DNA of 64,000 bases from Hygrocybe punicea (GCA_963556145.1 OY744461.1:9186891-9250890), one strand, 5' to 3'; shown: positions 24,083 to 36,020, counted from the first letter of the stretch. Notes: generated from the letters alone by a model not told the origin. Numbers and translations: made by a program.

Positions 24083-24607
24083 ATGACATCATACTCCAGT
24101 CCTTCACCTTCTCCATCTATGGATATTCCTCTACGCCGTCTCGATTTATCACGCTTATTCGATACTCCCACCGAATACGATATGGACTTCTTTACCAAAC
24201 CAACTAGTCCCACTCAGACACCACTGCTACCCACTTCGGAATCTGATGAATACATCGATTTCGAATCTGTCAACGTACGAGGTGTTGACCGTCCACCGCC
24301 GGACGATTTCGACTTTTTCATGGATAGTCTTCCCAACTTTCCTATGCCACCCACCACTGTCCCTTCACAATCCATACCCTTAGACCCGGAGTTTAGAGAA
24401 TGGCTCGAATCACCTCCCTCATTTTCCACAAATCGTAATCACCCAACTTCCTCTTGCCGCAATCGTTTCGAATGCCCTGCAATTCCGGCATTACTTCCTA
24501 AGCCACTACGAAAGAAGCGCACTCACCCTAAGTACCACCTCAAGGCGCTACTAAATGCTACAAGGAAGAACATGGATCGGTTAAAGGCAGAAGGAGTTGA
24601 TGTATGA
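24083..24607 (+). CDS. Small 3' ORF of the Gypsy element, function unknown
   Basis: From the ATG at 24083 it encodes 174 residues (the frame is open from 23927). It is S/T/P-rich and acidic in the first two thirds, with MDIPLRRLDLSRLFDTPTEYD and DDFDFFMDSLP, and basic at the end (PKPLRKKRTHPKYHLKALL). After the TGA the same frame continues for 15 codons, DWEEFFGKMKKKLKE, which suggests a slightly longer ancestral protein cut by a CGA-to-TGA-type change. It lies just before the LTR, where some retroelements carry an extra ORF. I recognise no domain and see no signal peptide or membrane segment, so an envelope role is not supported. Confidence 0.5.
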   Translation: MTSYSSPSPSPSMDIPLRRLDLSRLFDTPTEYDMDFFTKPTSPTQTPLLPTSESDEYIDFESVNVRGVDRPPPDDFDFFMDSLPNFPMPPTTVPSQSIPLDPEFREWLESPPSFSTNRNHPTSSCRNRFECPAIPALLPKPLRKKRTHPKYHLKALLNATRKNMDRLKAEGVDV

Positions 24608-24742
24608 GATTGGGAGGAATTCTTTGGAAAGATGAAGAAGAAGTTAAAAGAATAGTAATAATGTAAAAGCTTCTTCTCAAATTAAAGAGTTGTTTTCTTT
24701 TGGTTTCAACTGGGGACAGTTGATTTAATTGTGTTGTGCGGA

Positions 24743-26341
24743 TGTCATGACCCCAAGTGTTTTTGGGTGTAATGTCATGGGTTTACCATCGGACCACGGA
24801 CTTAGATATTTAAGTGCAACACTATGGATGCACACCTACACTCATTAGTACCCATTCTATGCCTTTCCACATCACGCATGCTAGTGAACAGACACAAATA
24901 GCATATATGCTTACCTTTATATCATTTATTATGGCTTCACTAGTAGTGCCCAGACCTAGCCATTTATGTATGGTACATAGAGGCACATCCCCCACTCATT
25001 AGTATTTATTATATATTTCTCTGTATTATGCGTGCAAGGAGACAAGCCCAACTAGCATTCTTACCTGTATTAGCAGTAATGGATTGATTACAAATCTTGT
25101 TTACTTGTATTGATCAAAAGCGGCTCAGCTAGATAATGGGAGATGATTATGTTAGGTTGTGATGAGCCACTCTACCACAAGAGAGTATGGACTTAGTAGA
25201 TTTCGAAGATTGTGGCTGATTGTTTGTACCTATTTGTCCCAAAGCGGTCAAACCTGGTGGGGAGCTCACTGTGTATCCTCAGTATTCACAGTGACCTCCT
25301 ACCAGGTAAGTAGTGTAGTTTTGTATCACACAATATATCAGTATTCACAGTGACCTCCTACCAGTTTATTTCAATAGATTAGATAAGATGTGAACAAGAG
25401 GATGATAAGATAATGATAAGATAGGATGCATCAGAGAGATTGTGATATTCTGCTTACATAAAAACAATGGTCTATTGTTCTGAGCAGTCCTTTGTTCTAA
25501 ACAGTCCAAATGGAGATAGAGCTGATTGTTCACAGCCTCTTTGATGCCATCCATTGTTCTCATGACTCAGTCCTATTGTTCTCACTTTCCCATTGTTCTC
25601 AGTCCCCCATTGTTCTCCAACAGTATAAATAGGGCCCCCAAATTCCAGTAGTCAGTAGGATTTCCCCCCTCACCACTCAGTAGTCACTCTCAGTTGGGTT
25701 CACACAGTGTGATCCCTCATTCTCTTAGTACTAGTAGTTACTCATTGTAGTAGCTAGTGCTTGCAATCCAGTCTAGTTCACTCTTATTCTATCATTCTCT
25801 GAGTTCCCCTTGTCATCAAGGAGAATTCACCCAAGTTCACTCAGTCCAATCAATTCATTAGTCAGCATTAGTCAGCTAGATACACTTCTAAGGTTAAGGT
25901 TTCATCCTAAACAAAACAGAGTATTCAAAAGGTATTAAAGATAACCCTGAACTAGTAGCAAATGTGCGTTTGAAGCTTCGGATTTAAGTCAGATATTATA
26001 ATACCCAGAGATACTCTTGATTGAATAGGCCCTGTAGCCAAAACTGTCCATATTCAACTGGTGAATATTGTTATCAGTATTCATTAGTTCATATTTTTAT
26101 ATTCCAGTAGTGAATATTAGTATTTTCAGTACATCACACACCCAATTGCTATTCATACCCACTCAAAGTCTCAATTCTTAATTGAAGAGACCTCACTATT
26201 ACATTCTATTGATTCATACAGTACATATACCTACAAACCCCTTCCTGATAGATTATTTAGATATTAGAAACCCACGAACAACAAGAAGATACCTGAACAA
26301 AGTCAACTCCGGTAATTCTTGGTGAAACAAACATTCAAACA
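24743..26341 (+). mobile_element. Gypsy LTR, plus orientation
   Basis: Starts tgtcatgacc and ends attcaaaca, immediately before a primer-binding-site-like sequence. It matches the split minus-orientation copy (4565-16113) along its length. Without a 227-bp insert and its duplication it is about 1.367 kb. It serves as 5' LTR for the gag-protease copy that follows and could also be the 3' LTR of the pol copy upstream, but the preceding sequence has only a weak purine tract (ctggggacag, about 24709-24719). Confidence 0.85.
25150..25376. mobile_element. 227-bp insertion in the LTR with a 5-bp duplication
   Basis: Absent from the other LTR copy (compare 5500-5545). It is flanked by gatta at 25145-25149 and 25377-25381. 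It begins tgttagg, carries a 26-bp direct repeat (near 25280 and 25339), and codes for nothing. It could be a small solo LTR or a SINE/MITE-like element. The 5-bp duplication favours an LTR-type integrase, but the ends do not form the classic TG...CA pair. Confidence 0.7.
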
Positions 26342-26345
26342 AAAT

Positions 26346-26363
26346 TGGAGCCCACCGCGAGGG
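26346..26363 (+). promoter_or_regulatory. Primer binding site of the Gypsy element
   Basis: tggagcccaccgcgaggg begins with the TGG expected to pair with a tRNA CCA end and lies 4 bp after the LTR. The tRNA was not identified. Confidence 0.6.
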
Positions 26364-26409
26364 GTTTTAAATTTAAATAACCCAAACATTTCTATACCTC
26401 TCACACACA

Positions 26410-28026
26410 ATGTCCACAAGCACCAGTACTCGTACCCCAGACATGATGCCCCTACTAGGGCAGAAGTCTGCCCCAGCTAAATTCAAAGGAAGCTATGAAG
26501 AAGTCAAGAGATTCTTAAGGCATTACAATCAAATGTGCAAATCCTATGCTGTTTCTGATCAAGAGAAATATGAAAGGATTGTAGATTACTGCTCCACTAA
26601 AGTAGTCAAGCTCATTGAAGCCCTGGAAAGTTACATATCCCAGGACTGGAATACTCTTGAGAAAGATATTACTCGCTACTTTGATGCTGCCCTAAAGGAA
26701 ACAAGATACATTGTTATAGATCTTATGACCCTTGCACGCATTTGGAAACTTAAGCAGATCAGAACTCTCACCAAATGGAAGCAATATGAACGCAGGTTCA
26801 TTACTATTGCAGGATGGTTAGAGAGCAAGAAGAAGATCTCTGCAGATGAAAAGGCTGCATACTTCTGGCATGGAATCAACAAGAACCTCAGACATATCAT
26901 TGAGACACGTCTCAACACTGGATTAACACCTTTAGATGTCACATCTCCATTCCCTATGAAAGATGTCATTAAAATTGCAGAAACTCTATTTGAAAGGAAT
27001 CAGTTTGACATGAACCTAGCAGATTCAGATTCAGATATACCAGGAAGACTAGACAACTCTGTTTCAGAGGACTCTGATACAGATGATTCATCAGAGTATG
27101 ATACAGATAGTGACTATGAAGCCTGCATCAAGAGAAAGAAAGCTAGCAAGAAGAAGAAGGCATTCAAATCCAAGGCATATGATTCAGATGATGAACTATT
27201 TAAGAAGACAGTAAGGAAAGAGGCTGAGAAAAAAGATAATGGCAGGAAGGGGACAGATAAGAAGTCTACCTCCACATCATCATCACACCAGAATGAAGTA
27301 GAGTCTTTAATCAAGCAAATGGGAAAGCTCTCTTTGGATGATATTAAGTACGGACTAGCATACTATTGAGCCTTGAAGCTAGATCCAGACATTGCCCACT
27401 GTATTAGCCCACTTGAGTTGAAACAACCTCAGCAAAAGCAAGCACAGTCACAGCAAATACAAAGACCTCCCTTCAAAATCTCAGCTGCCAATAGTGTTGG
27501 CCTTCCACCAAACCCTTCTACTAGTTCGTTTACCCCTACCAATTCGTTCACTCCTTCCAATGAACCAAGAGGACCCATGACCTGCTATGGTTGTGGAGGA
27601 CAAGGACATGGAATGCAAACATGTTTCCAGATCAATGAATTACTCAAGACAGGCAAGATAACCAAGGATGGTCTTGGAAGGATTGTTTATCCAGATGGCT
27701 CAATAATTCGCAGAAATATGGGTGAGACATTTGTACAAGCAATTGATAGACATGTAGCTGAAAAGGCCAGCAATGTTCAATCACACTTCTATGTATTACA
27801 AGATCAATTCTCTGATTACTATCAATCTGATGCTGAAGAAGATTTTGAAGCATATACTATACCTACGATCAAGGAAGAAGAAATACAAATCCTGCCTGCA
27901 ATCAGAGGACCACAGAAAATTGGTGCAGCAAGGAAGGAAGTATTAGATGGAGTATATCCTCCCACAGGCATTAGCCAAAGGAAAAGAGAATATAAGGCCC
28001 AACACAGTACTGCCACCCATTCCTAA
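26410..28026 (+). pseudogene. gag: Gypsy gag with CCHC zinc knuckle
   Basis: Structural polyprotein of an LTR retrotransposon. From the ATG at 26410 it reads a helical capsid-like region (residues about 15-210; KFKGSYEEVKRFLRHYN, FWHGINKNLR), an acidic then lysine-rich linker, an in-frame TGA at 27367-27369, and a zinc knuckle CYGCGGQGHGMQTC of the C-x2-C-x4-H-x4-C type near 27580. The frame runs on to 28026. The protease continues in the next frame from about 27950, so gag and protease are separated by one stop and one frame change. The stop is explained by CGA to TGA. Whether the frame change is programmed or a mutation cannot be told from one copy. Confidence 0.85.
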
Positions 28027-29716
28027 AGGCCCAGTCAAACCTGGCCTTCTTTCAGTACAGAAGCAAGCTCAAGCACATACACCCGCACCATTACCCTTTG
28101 CTCTCAAGAAGACAAACCCATTCCATCCTACAGAAGAACTGCATGCAAAGCAACCTGTTCCAATGGATATAAGAACCCCAATACATATTCCTTCAGACAC
28201 AGATTCAGATGTGAAGATGATAGATCCTTCTCCAACAAAGCCAGCAAAGACTCATATACAAGGACACAAGGCAAACATAGATAAGAACAAGATCATGGCT
28301 GAAAGACATAATGCCATGACTCATCCAAAGCCCACTCCCAGACAATCTGAAATTTCAGTCAATATTGGAGAAACTCAAGTTGTCAATCAAATCCTTGACA
28401 CACCAGTTACCCTGCGCGTTCGTGAAGTATTAGCTTCTTCCAAGGAATTATCGGAGCAATTAACAGACATGATCAAGAGAAAGAATACAAAGGTATCTGC
28501 CATTGCAAGCTCATTCATAACCAAGGATCGTGGAGTGTTAATCAGGCTTCAGATGGAATGTGATAGAAGACCTATTGAAGCCATCATTGACACTGGATCC
28601 CAGTTAAATGTGATTAGTAAAAGAGTCTGGAAAGAAATTATCCAAAGACCTATGGATGTAGGAAAAATTCTCACAATGAATGATGCTAATGGAGGTGAAG
28701 GAACATTAAAAGGATTAGTCTCAGAAGTTCCATTGACTTGTGGTGGTGTTCTCACTTATGCCAATCTTTACATAGGAGAGACAGTGCCATTTGATTTATT
28801 ACTTGGAAGACCATGGCAAAGAGGCAACTATGTTTCTATTGATGAAAGAATAGATGGTACATATTTAGTATTCAAGAATCCTGAAGATTTGACAAACAGA
28901 TTTGAACTAATAGTCACACCAAACCATTCTCAAGTTAATCACATCAGAGGAGCTACTACTGCCCATGCCTCAACATCCTATTTATGCACTTTACCTATGG
29001 AACTTGAAGAAACCACTACAATTCCTTTAACTAAGTCTTATGAACAAAATAAGGCATTAGTCCACTATAATCCACAATTTCAAACTCCGCTTAAACCGAA
29101 TTATTTTACCGAAATGATTACATACTTATAGGATAAGCCTTATTTGGATAAGGATAAGTCTGAAGTAAAAGGAGATAAAAGTATCTCATGCTTCAATATC
29201 CCCAAAAATGCATATGATGGCTCGAAACTTTTTGCATTGTCCATAGCCCATTGTGATGACATGAACAATGAAGAATCTGAATTTTCTGAAAGGAGAAAGA
29301 TAAGAAATGGATTTTCACACCAGGGAAATTTAGATAGGAATTGCTATAAAAACTCTGAAGAAATGGGAGAGACAGTAGCCATGTCTGCTGCACAAACCCC
29401 CCAGATCGCACCTTTTATGATCAATAACCACCCTCTTCCTCTCCCTGTAGAAGGGATCCACTCCAATGGTCATTCAGATGCTGGCTGACTTATCACTTCC
29501 TTTTTGGGAAATTCCCTTGATTACCAATCTCCCCATTTAAGTAAATTTTTGATTGCTGCAACTGTAGGATATAGGCTTTCTCCGGGGATTGATTCCCTTG
29601 GCGTTCCTTTTGAGCACGGAATTCTGGATTGTTCTAGAAGAAGGGAAGAAAATGGAACAAGAACAAGAATAAACAATGACATCCAAAAGAAGACAAAAGG
29701 CAAATGGGAATGAAAA
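27947..29716 (+). pseudogene. Gypsy protease and downstream polyprotein fragment
   Basis: A proline-rich start leads into a retropepsin-like domain: AIIDTGSQLNVIS (active-site DTG, about 28580) and the flap/hydrophobic partner LLLGRPWQR (about 28800). The frame then continues past TAG at 29129-29131 and TGA at 29486-29488 to 29716, ending in a stretch with GYRLSPGIDSLGVPFEHG. Both stops are C-to-T derivable. The continuation stops where hAT-like element 2 is inserted, and I could not recognise the polyprotein on the other side, so RT is missing from this copy. Confidence 0.8.
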
Positions 29717-29719
29717 AGG
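29712..29719. repeat. Target-site duplication of hAT-like element 2, left copy
   Basis: gaaaaagg, identical to 31790-31797. Confidence 0.9.
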
Positions 29720-31789
29720 TAGTAATGGACAGGTTTGGTTCAGAACCATGGTTCAAACCTGAACCAATGAGAACTGAACCATGGTTCAGGTTCAGATTTG
29801 AGGTAAAGTGTGAGCTGAACCTGAAATTCGGTTCCACGTTTGGCCTTTGTTTCACAGTCCTGAACCTGTTTGGACCAGTCCAAACTGGTAGGTAACCAGT
29901 GTCCAAATGACTTACTGTGACATGTCATGTCACACCCAACAACAACTTCAACAATGGCGACATCGTCAGAGATGAGCAGAACAGTTCACCGCAAACTGTT
30001 CTGCTCAAGGTAAGTCCCATTTTTTGGGTATTTTGTGTACTTCAACTAACTTTGACTTATAGTTCCTTCTTACTATGCTAGGCGCGAGTTAGCAACGATA
30101 AATCCCGCCACCGCGGCCACCACACCAGCAGCAGCAACCCCACAGCGCAAACGCTAACGCAAACATATGCTAAGTGAATTGGCATCGGCATCAGCAAGAC
30201 TCAACCCACCAACACCAGCTGCAACACGCAGACCCAAGGCCAGCATGGCCATGGATCACAGCGACTATGGCACAAACCACAATGGCTGTGGCTACAGTGG
30301 CAGCGGCAGCAGCAACAACAGCAACTGGCCCCTTTGCTCAGGCACTGGTGGCCAACGCTCATGCCCAATGACATGAACGGATGGCAAATGGCAGCAGGGC
30401 AAGTTGGCAGTGTTGCCACAGTAAGTCCTATTTTTTGGTTATTATTATAGCCGTTTTCAGCGAGTATTGGAAACACGATTTCTAAATGGTGGCTGTGCAT
30501 TTCTGAATAAGGAAGCTGCTGAGAACCCAAGGTTTGATGAGCATATTACATAAGATAGATGTCATCCATATATGGCTACACCACATGACTTAGCGTGACA
30601 GACAGTAAAATGACAATAGATAATGGTTAAGGACAATAGAAAAACAGGTGTTGCAGAGAAAGATTTAGATGGCACTTCAAAAGGGGTTGGTGTATTTAAA
30701 ACCATGATTTTCTATGAGATGAAGGAGGAGATAAGCATTCAGTTCCAATGTTACACAGCACATCACAAAGCATCACACCAGCTTCTCTTGATTAAACTAC
30801 TGACCTCCTCCTTCACCTGATAGAAAATCATGGTTTTAAATACACCAACCCCTTTTGAAGTGCCATCTAAATCTTTCTCAGCAACACTTGTTTTTCTATT
30901 GTCCTTAACCATTATCTATTGTCATTTTACTGTCTGTCACGCTAAGTCATGTGGTGTAGCCATATATGGATGACATCTATCTTATGTAATATGCTCATCA
31001 AACCTCGGGTTCTCAGCAGCTTCCTTATTCAGAAATGCACAGCCACCATTTAGAAATCGTGTTTCCAATACTCACTGAAAACAGCTGTAATAATAACTTA
31101 TGTACTACTGATTCTAACTTTTTTCTAGCAGAGAGCAACACCAACAACCACCCACCACCATAGCACCAGCCACAATGCCAATGCCTCCAATGCTAACGGC
31201 AACAGAAATGGATATGGAAACAACACATCAAGACCAACGCGACCATGGCATGAAACCCAACGGGTATGGCTATGGCAGCAACAGCAGCAGCAGCAACAAC
31301 CATGGCAGTGGCAACAACCACAGCAGCGACCCCCCCCCTCACTCAAGCGCCGGTGGCCAGCGCCCACACCCAATGGTGTGAACAGACAGTGAACAGCGGC
31401 AGATGGGGGTGGTGGGTTGCAACAGCAGGTAGCACTAATGGCAGAGGCATCTGGGACCCTGTGGGATGAAGCAGGGACAGGGGGGCACTCTGTCCTGCCC
31501 TCTTTTTTTCTTTAAGAATATATTAATACTGCCTAAAATACATTGTTTTACTACCTGCGACATACCTGAGTGTAAGCTGAAAAACAAAAAATGTGAAAAT
31601 ATCCACGCTGTAAAATCTTAAGGTTCAGTTCTGGGTTCTAGGAAGCCTGAACCAGAACTGGACCTGAAAGAACCGGAACTGATGGTTCGGTCCGAGGTCC
31701 TGGACTTAACTAGAACCAGACCTAAGGTTCAGTCTGGGGTTCACCAAATTTGGCTAAGAACCAGACCAAACCAGACCTGTGCATCACTA
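29720..31789. mobile_element. Non-autonomous hAT-like element 2
   Basis: 2,070 bp with inverted ends, TAGTAATGGACAGGTTTGG on the left and the complement of TAGTGATGCACAGGTCTGG on the right. Both subterminal regions are rich in ggttcag/gaacc motifs. Exact 8-bp duplications gaaaaagg flank it. The core is CAR/CCA-rich (30100-30370 and 31130-31400), and a foldback element is nested in it. No transposase. A short readable stretch from an ATG at 29954, followed by a gtaagt at 30010, looks like an exon and donor but leads nowhere convincing. Confidence 0.85.
30438..31097. mobile_element. Foldback element, 660 bp, nested in hAT-like element 2
   Basis: Two arms of about 295 bp (30438-30732 and 30803-31097) are inverted copies with only scattered mismatches, separated by a loop of about 70 bp. 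The outer tips read gttattatta and taataataac. The arms would form a long hairpin RNA if transcribed. No target duplication was evident. Confidence 0.88.
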
Positions 31790-31797
31790 GAAAAAGG

Positions 31798-33499
31798 AAG
31801 GTGTGGTAAAGCAGAATCATCATGGTGGGTACTGGAGCTGGAATCGGAGTTGCAGAGTTGAAAAATGTAACAGTGAAAGACTATGGACCTCTCAATGTAT
31901 GTTTACTCAGTCTCTCAATAAGCTAACTGACATTCCACACAACAGATACAAAACCCACTGTTATTTCATTTCAGTATTCTAATTTTTGTAATGTATTTCC
32001 CAGAGCTGCATCTACAAACTCAATGACAAACTCTCTGAAATCATGGCTGGCAATGTCAAAGTAACCACTTCACCAGCTTCTTCATCTGTTCCTGCCACCG
32101 GTTCCACTGCCAATTCAGGGCATTCAGCAAGGTATTACCAACTGACATGGGATGCCTAAAAATGAGATTACCCAACTGACTTGAGGATAGCTGAATCAGG
32201 CTGAGATATATCCTAGGCAGGCTGCCAACAATGAACAACAACAGCGACAGCCCCACCATGCCAAACAGGGCCACCAATGAGAATGGCCACCCCATGAACG
32301 TTGCAGCAGGTGCTGTGAGCCTCTAGGACCCTGAGGACCCTTAGCTAGCTTCCCCTTCCCTGTAGTAGCTTAGTCAGCCAACAAGGGTTTTCCCAGCTTT
32401 CCCCTCCCAGCTGTGGCTCCTCTTGAGCCTTTCCCTCTGAGACCAGGAGATTCCCTCTCCAACACCCAATGCCACACTGACAGAGCCACCAACAATGACA
32501 GCCACCAACATCCAACATCACATTCAACAGGATCATCAACGACAACAATGGCCCCACCATGCCCCACAGGGCTGCCAATGACAATGGCCACCAACACCTA
32601 CCACCACATCTAACAGGGCTGTCAACACCTGACAACAACAGCAACAGCTCCACTAACGCAATATCCACACCCAGCAGGGCCCACTAACACCTTGCAAAAC
32701 ATGCTGCCACATCAATTGATACATGTGCTGGCTTCACAAGGTATATAGGCTGTCTGACTGGGTGTGGGCCCCACTTACATCCAAACATGATCCAATGATG
32801 ATGGCACCAAACAGCCAGCCCAATGGAGATGGCTGACATCTCATGGAACATGCAGGGCTGGACTTGTGGGGCTAATATATATAATTTCTGAAGCTCGAAT
32901 ACATGCCTCAAATTTGATTGGTTAGAATACAACTACAACTACCTTATGTATAGAACCTTTGAAGTCACCCACCCCAGACCCATGCCCAAGGAATAGTGGA
33001 GAGGCCACCCTTGTAGAACTAGATAGACACAATACTATCTCAGTGCGAGAACAATACGCAGCTATATATTCAATGTTACCTAGATAGACACAATACTATC
33101 TATGTGAAGTCAATAAAAGTAAAAGGACAAGTGGCTGACCTCAGTGTGAGAATGATATGCAGCTGAGGTCTCTATGCTATGAAATCTATCTTATATATAT
33201 TAACAAAGGATAAAGTGGCTCCATTGAAGAAAGGGAGCTGAAAAGGGAAATCTAATCTAATCTCATATAACAGTTATCTAATCATTGTTGACTCGGTACT
33301 TGTAGCCGGTTTGTCATTCAACAACCCTCCCCACTGGTGACAGTCAAGGCTAGAATTGAATGACTATCCAGAGGCTGCACCCAAACCAGGACTTCGGTGC
33401 CCTGGCATCAAGCAGAGAAATTCGGCCCTCTCTGCTGGGGTGAGTGGTCTGGAAGTGGAAGAGCACTGGGGGCCAAACATGAGGCTTGCGCCACGCTTG
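31798..33499. other. Gene-poor repeat DNA
   Basis: No gene recognised. 32200-32830 looks like a decayed, reversed copy of the hAT-like family of 43151: it has caacaacagcgac-type triplets and, reversed, cagcacatgt...caattgatgtggc. At 33020-33101 a 22-bp unit (ctagatagacacaatac plus tatct) occurs twice, and ctcagtg-gagaa-gcagct phrases at 33039 and 33140 repeat about 100 bp apart. The run before 33330 ends in tcattcaaca, followed by a possible primer-site-like tggtgacagtc, so a decayed LTR is possible. Confidence 0.35.
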
Positions 33500-33612
33500 A
33501 CTTTTTTCCGCATGTTTATGAAAACATGACTTACAACCCATGACTTTGGTGTAAATGGCAAGGCTGACAAGTAAATATGGGGAGCACTTTGTTCCAAAAA
33601 ACTGATCATGAA
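33500..33612 (-). pseudogene. Possible NACHT/WD40 (NLR-like) fragment
   Basis: A minus-strand stretch reads FLEQSAPHIYLSALPFTPKS, a phrase I associate with the linker between NACHT-type modules and WD40 repeats in fungal NLR-like proteins. Only about 40 residues are readable, with no NTPase motif or WD repeat nearby. Coincidence or another family is possible. Confidence 0.3.
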
Positions 33613-33666
33613 GGCAGTTGATTAAAGAAAATAACATTGTCCATCTCAGTTATGATATCATTGTAA

Positions 33667-36020
33667 CTACGAAGATTGATAATCTTTGACCTTCTGCAAT
33701 GCCTCTTGTGCAGAAGGGGCAGCTGAACCTTTCATCCACTCTCCAAGCAACTGAAACTCTGATGAAACACCCACAGCTCCAGACTGAACAATCAGCTCTC
33801 CGACACCCCACACGTCCACTTCAGCTCCATGTCCATCCGAAAAAATGCCCGGTGAGTGTCCTTCCTTGGAGAAATGAGGTGCGGCTTTGGTAGGGTGGGT
33901 TGATGCATCTTCCCAATCAATAAGGAACCAATGATGTGGATTGTCAAGGCTTTGAATAATATTTGGCCAACGAATGTCCCTATGGAAAAGAGGAAGCGCC
34001 CGATGCATAGCCTGTTAAAGTCATTAGTCTTGTTCATGCAAAATTTCCCTTAATTACCACTAGTGCGTCTAAAACGCAAATCAGGACTTCCAATAGCTCC
34101 AGTTCTGTTTTCGGTCTATCGGGGGAACCTCTGGGTGTAAGTATAACTGTGTCGTCCGAGGAGTGTACCAGATAATCAGTATTTGGAACTTTCTTGGCTC
34201 GGAGCAGATGATAAATGTTGTTGAGATGCTTGACTCTTTCGGAGGCGTCTGAACACCGGTAGGTTTTGATTATGTTACACCCAGCAATTTCAACAGTGCA
34301 GTGGTCCCTTCCACGTGAATAGCAGTCAGACAAAGAAAGGATTGATCGAGACAGATAAGAACCTGTCAATCTTGTCGAACTCACGCTCGGAAGGTGGAAC
34401 GAGGTCCGCTAGAATTGGGAATAAACCTGCAAGGTTAATCAGGCGTCGTATGCTCTGAATTCGATCTCTTCTAAGAGTTAAGTCGGCTTCCGCTATATCA
34501 TAGACGATTGGCCGTCCCTTTTTTTGTTGCGGAGGGCAAATTGCCACTATCGCCACCTTTGGCCCCGTAGCATAGTAACCTTCAAGTATGAGGATCAGAG
34601 ATGCCTCCTGAAATGGGCGCAACTTACCAAGGACGTATGGAACACGTTTATAAGCCCACGTAAGTTTTGCCGACAATTCTGATTTCGGATCTTCCGAGCT
34701 CCCCGTGGCTTCTTCTTCCCCTCTGAATGGGCAAAAGTTATTCATGAGGAAAGCGTAGTCTGGACGTAGCCGTCGAGTGGCAGTGTGCTCGCTACTGTTC
34801 CGAATGCTTTTCCCTGCAGGAAGAAGAAGCTGCAAGACTTTACGAATGTTTTCGTCCCAAAATGAAATAAATGACTTCTCAGTTCCTTCGGTTGGAGGCG
34901 CATCGAATGCAGTAAAGAATAATCTGTCGAGCATCGTGCTGGTTTCAGTGAGGCTGAACAGAAGCTCGACATCCTCATTGGTACAAATATCTCGAGTTTC
35001 ACTCTCTGCGGAAACAAGGTCCCGCATCCGACTGGATGTTATCGGCACTTTCTCGTTTTCTTGGAGGGGAGTTTCTATAATCCTCTTGAGATCAGCTAGC
35101 GATGGCAACGTGGCGCCAGTGTGTTTAGACCTCCAGCGTTTAAGTACGGAAAGAGCCTCATCTACGGAGAGCGTTGTTAGATGATGCGTCTATCGGCAAG
35201 GCGTTACTGACCATGCCGTGATTTCTTGGCAACATGATCACCCTCGTATGGTTCGACTGAACGCTTGCGAGGTGCTGACGGAATTATGAGGGAGATGGAG
35301 CGAGAATGCAGTTGATGTGCATGTTAAGACAAGTTATGTGGAATAGAGAATAAATCAATTGTCAGCACTACCCAGACGCGAAAAAGCGACCCTTTGCTCA
35401 CCAGCTTGCAGTTTCACCAAAATGTTGAGCTTCTCATCGGCGGGTTGCGGCAACCAATACCACGAAACTGATTTCCACGTCAACAGCTTTTGAGCGCTGT
35501 CAAATTTGGGTTTGAGAAAGAAGTCCTCGCTCTGGACGTTGAGATCAACATCGACCTGGAAAGCGTGGTGAAGTGAGCCACAAAGTTCAACATTGGCATT
35601 TAGAATACCACTTACCTTCCAACGTTCAAGCGTATGAGGATCAACATCTTTGAGTACGCCAAGTTCCCGCTCCTTCTGAACGAGTTTCTTCAATTCACTA
35701 ATGTCGGAAGAGAGCGGAACGGTGACTGTAAAAACGACAGAGTCGCCATCAACTAGACAACAAAGCCTACGGAATCCATCATTGCTTAGGGCAACTTGCT
35801 CAACAGCGCTCGAAGATTGGTTGATACTGCTAGAGGATTCTTGAATAGAGATTTCGCGATGGGCTTCTCTCGCTTTTCCTTTCTTGCTCATCGAGAGTGT
35901 TGCACCAGGAGTAGGGTAAACGGATGGTGGGCCTAGCGGGTAATCGGCGGTCAAAGTGGTTTCATGGGGCTGGTGGGGGGAGCTAGTTGCGGGGTAATTG
36001 GGGGGCACTGGGTAATTCAT
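33667..36020 (-). CDS. Crinkler-like protein: ubiquitin-like header, REase-like and kinase domains
   Basis: Six exons on the minus strand, 36020-35616, 35555-35402, 35274-35212, 35161-34363, 34307-34058 and 34011-33667, join in phase to 671 residues. A disordered, proline/serine-rich lead of about 85 residues precedes a Crinkler-type header (LCCLVDGDSV, FTVTVPLSSDISELKKLV, then LERWK). The middle has features of the REase-fold module of such proteins (RRLRPDYAF...FRGEEE, and AKLTWAYKRVPYVLG). The C-terminus is a protein kinase: FHRDIRWPNI as catalytic loop and FLIDWEDAS in the DFG position. All introns are 46-127 bp with GT-AG ends. Related proteins are secreted effectors in oomycetes; in free-living fungi their role is unclear and conflict or self/non-self functions have been proposed. 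No signal peptide is seen. It is the only apparently intact non-transposon gene in the window. Confidence 0.85.

Noticed and set aside
24083..24607. An envelope gene in the Gypsy 3' ORF
   Set aside because: No signal peptide, membrane helix or cysteine pattern is visible.
4565..26341. Reading the inverted LTR copies as terminal inverted repeats of a DNA transposon
   Set aside because: The right copy is followed at once by a primer-binding-site-like sequence and gag, so it is an LTR. The inverted arrangement is better explained by rearrangement or independent insertion.
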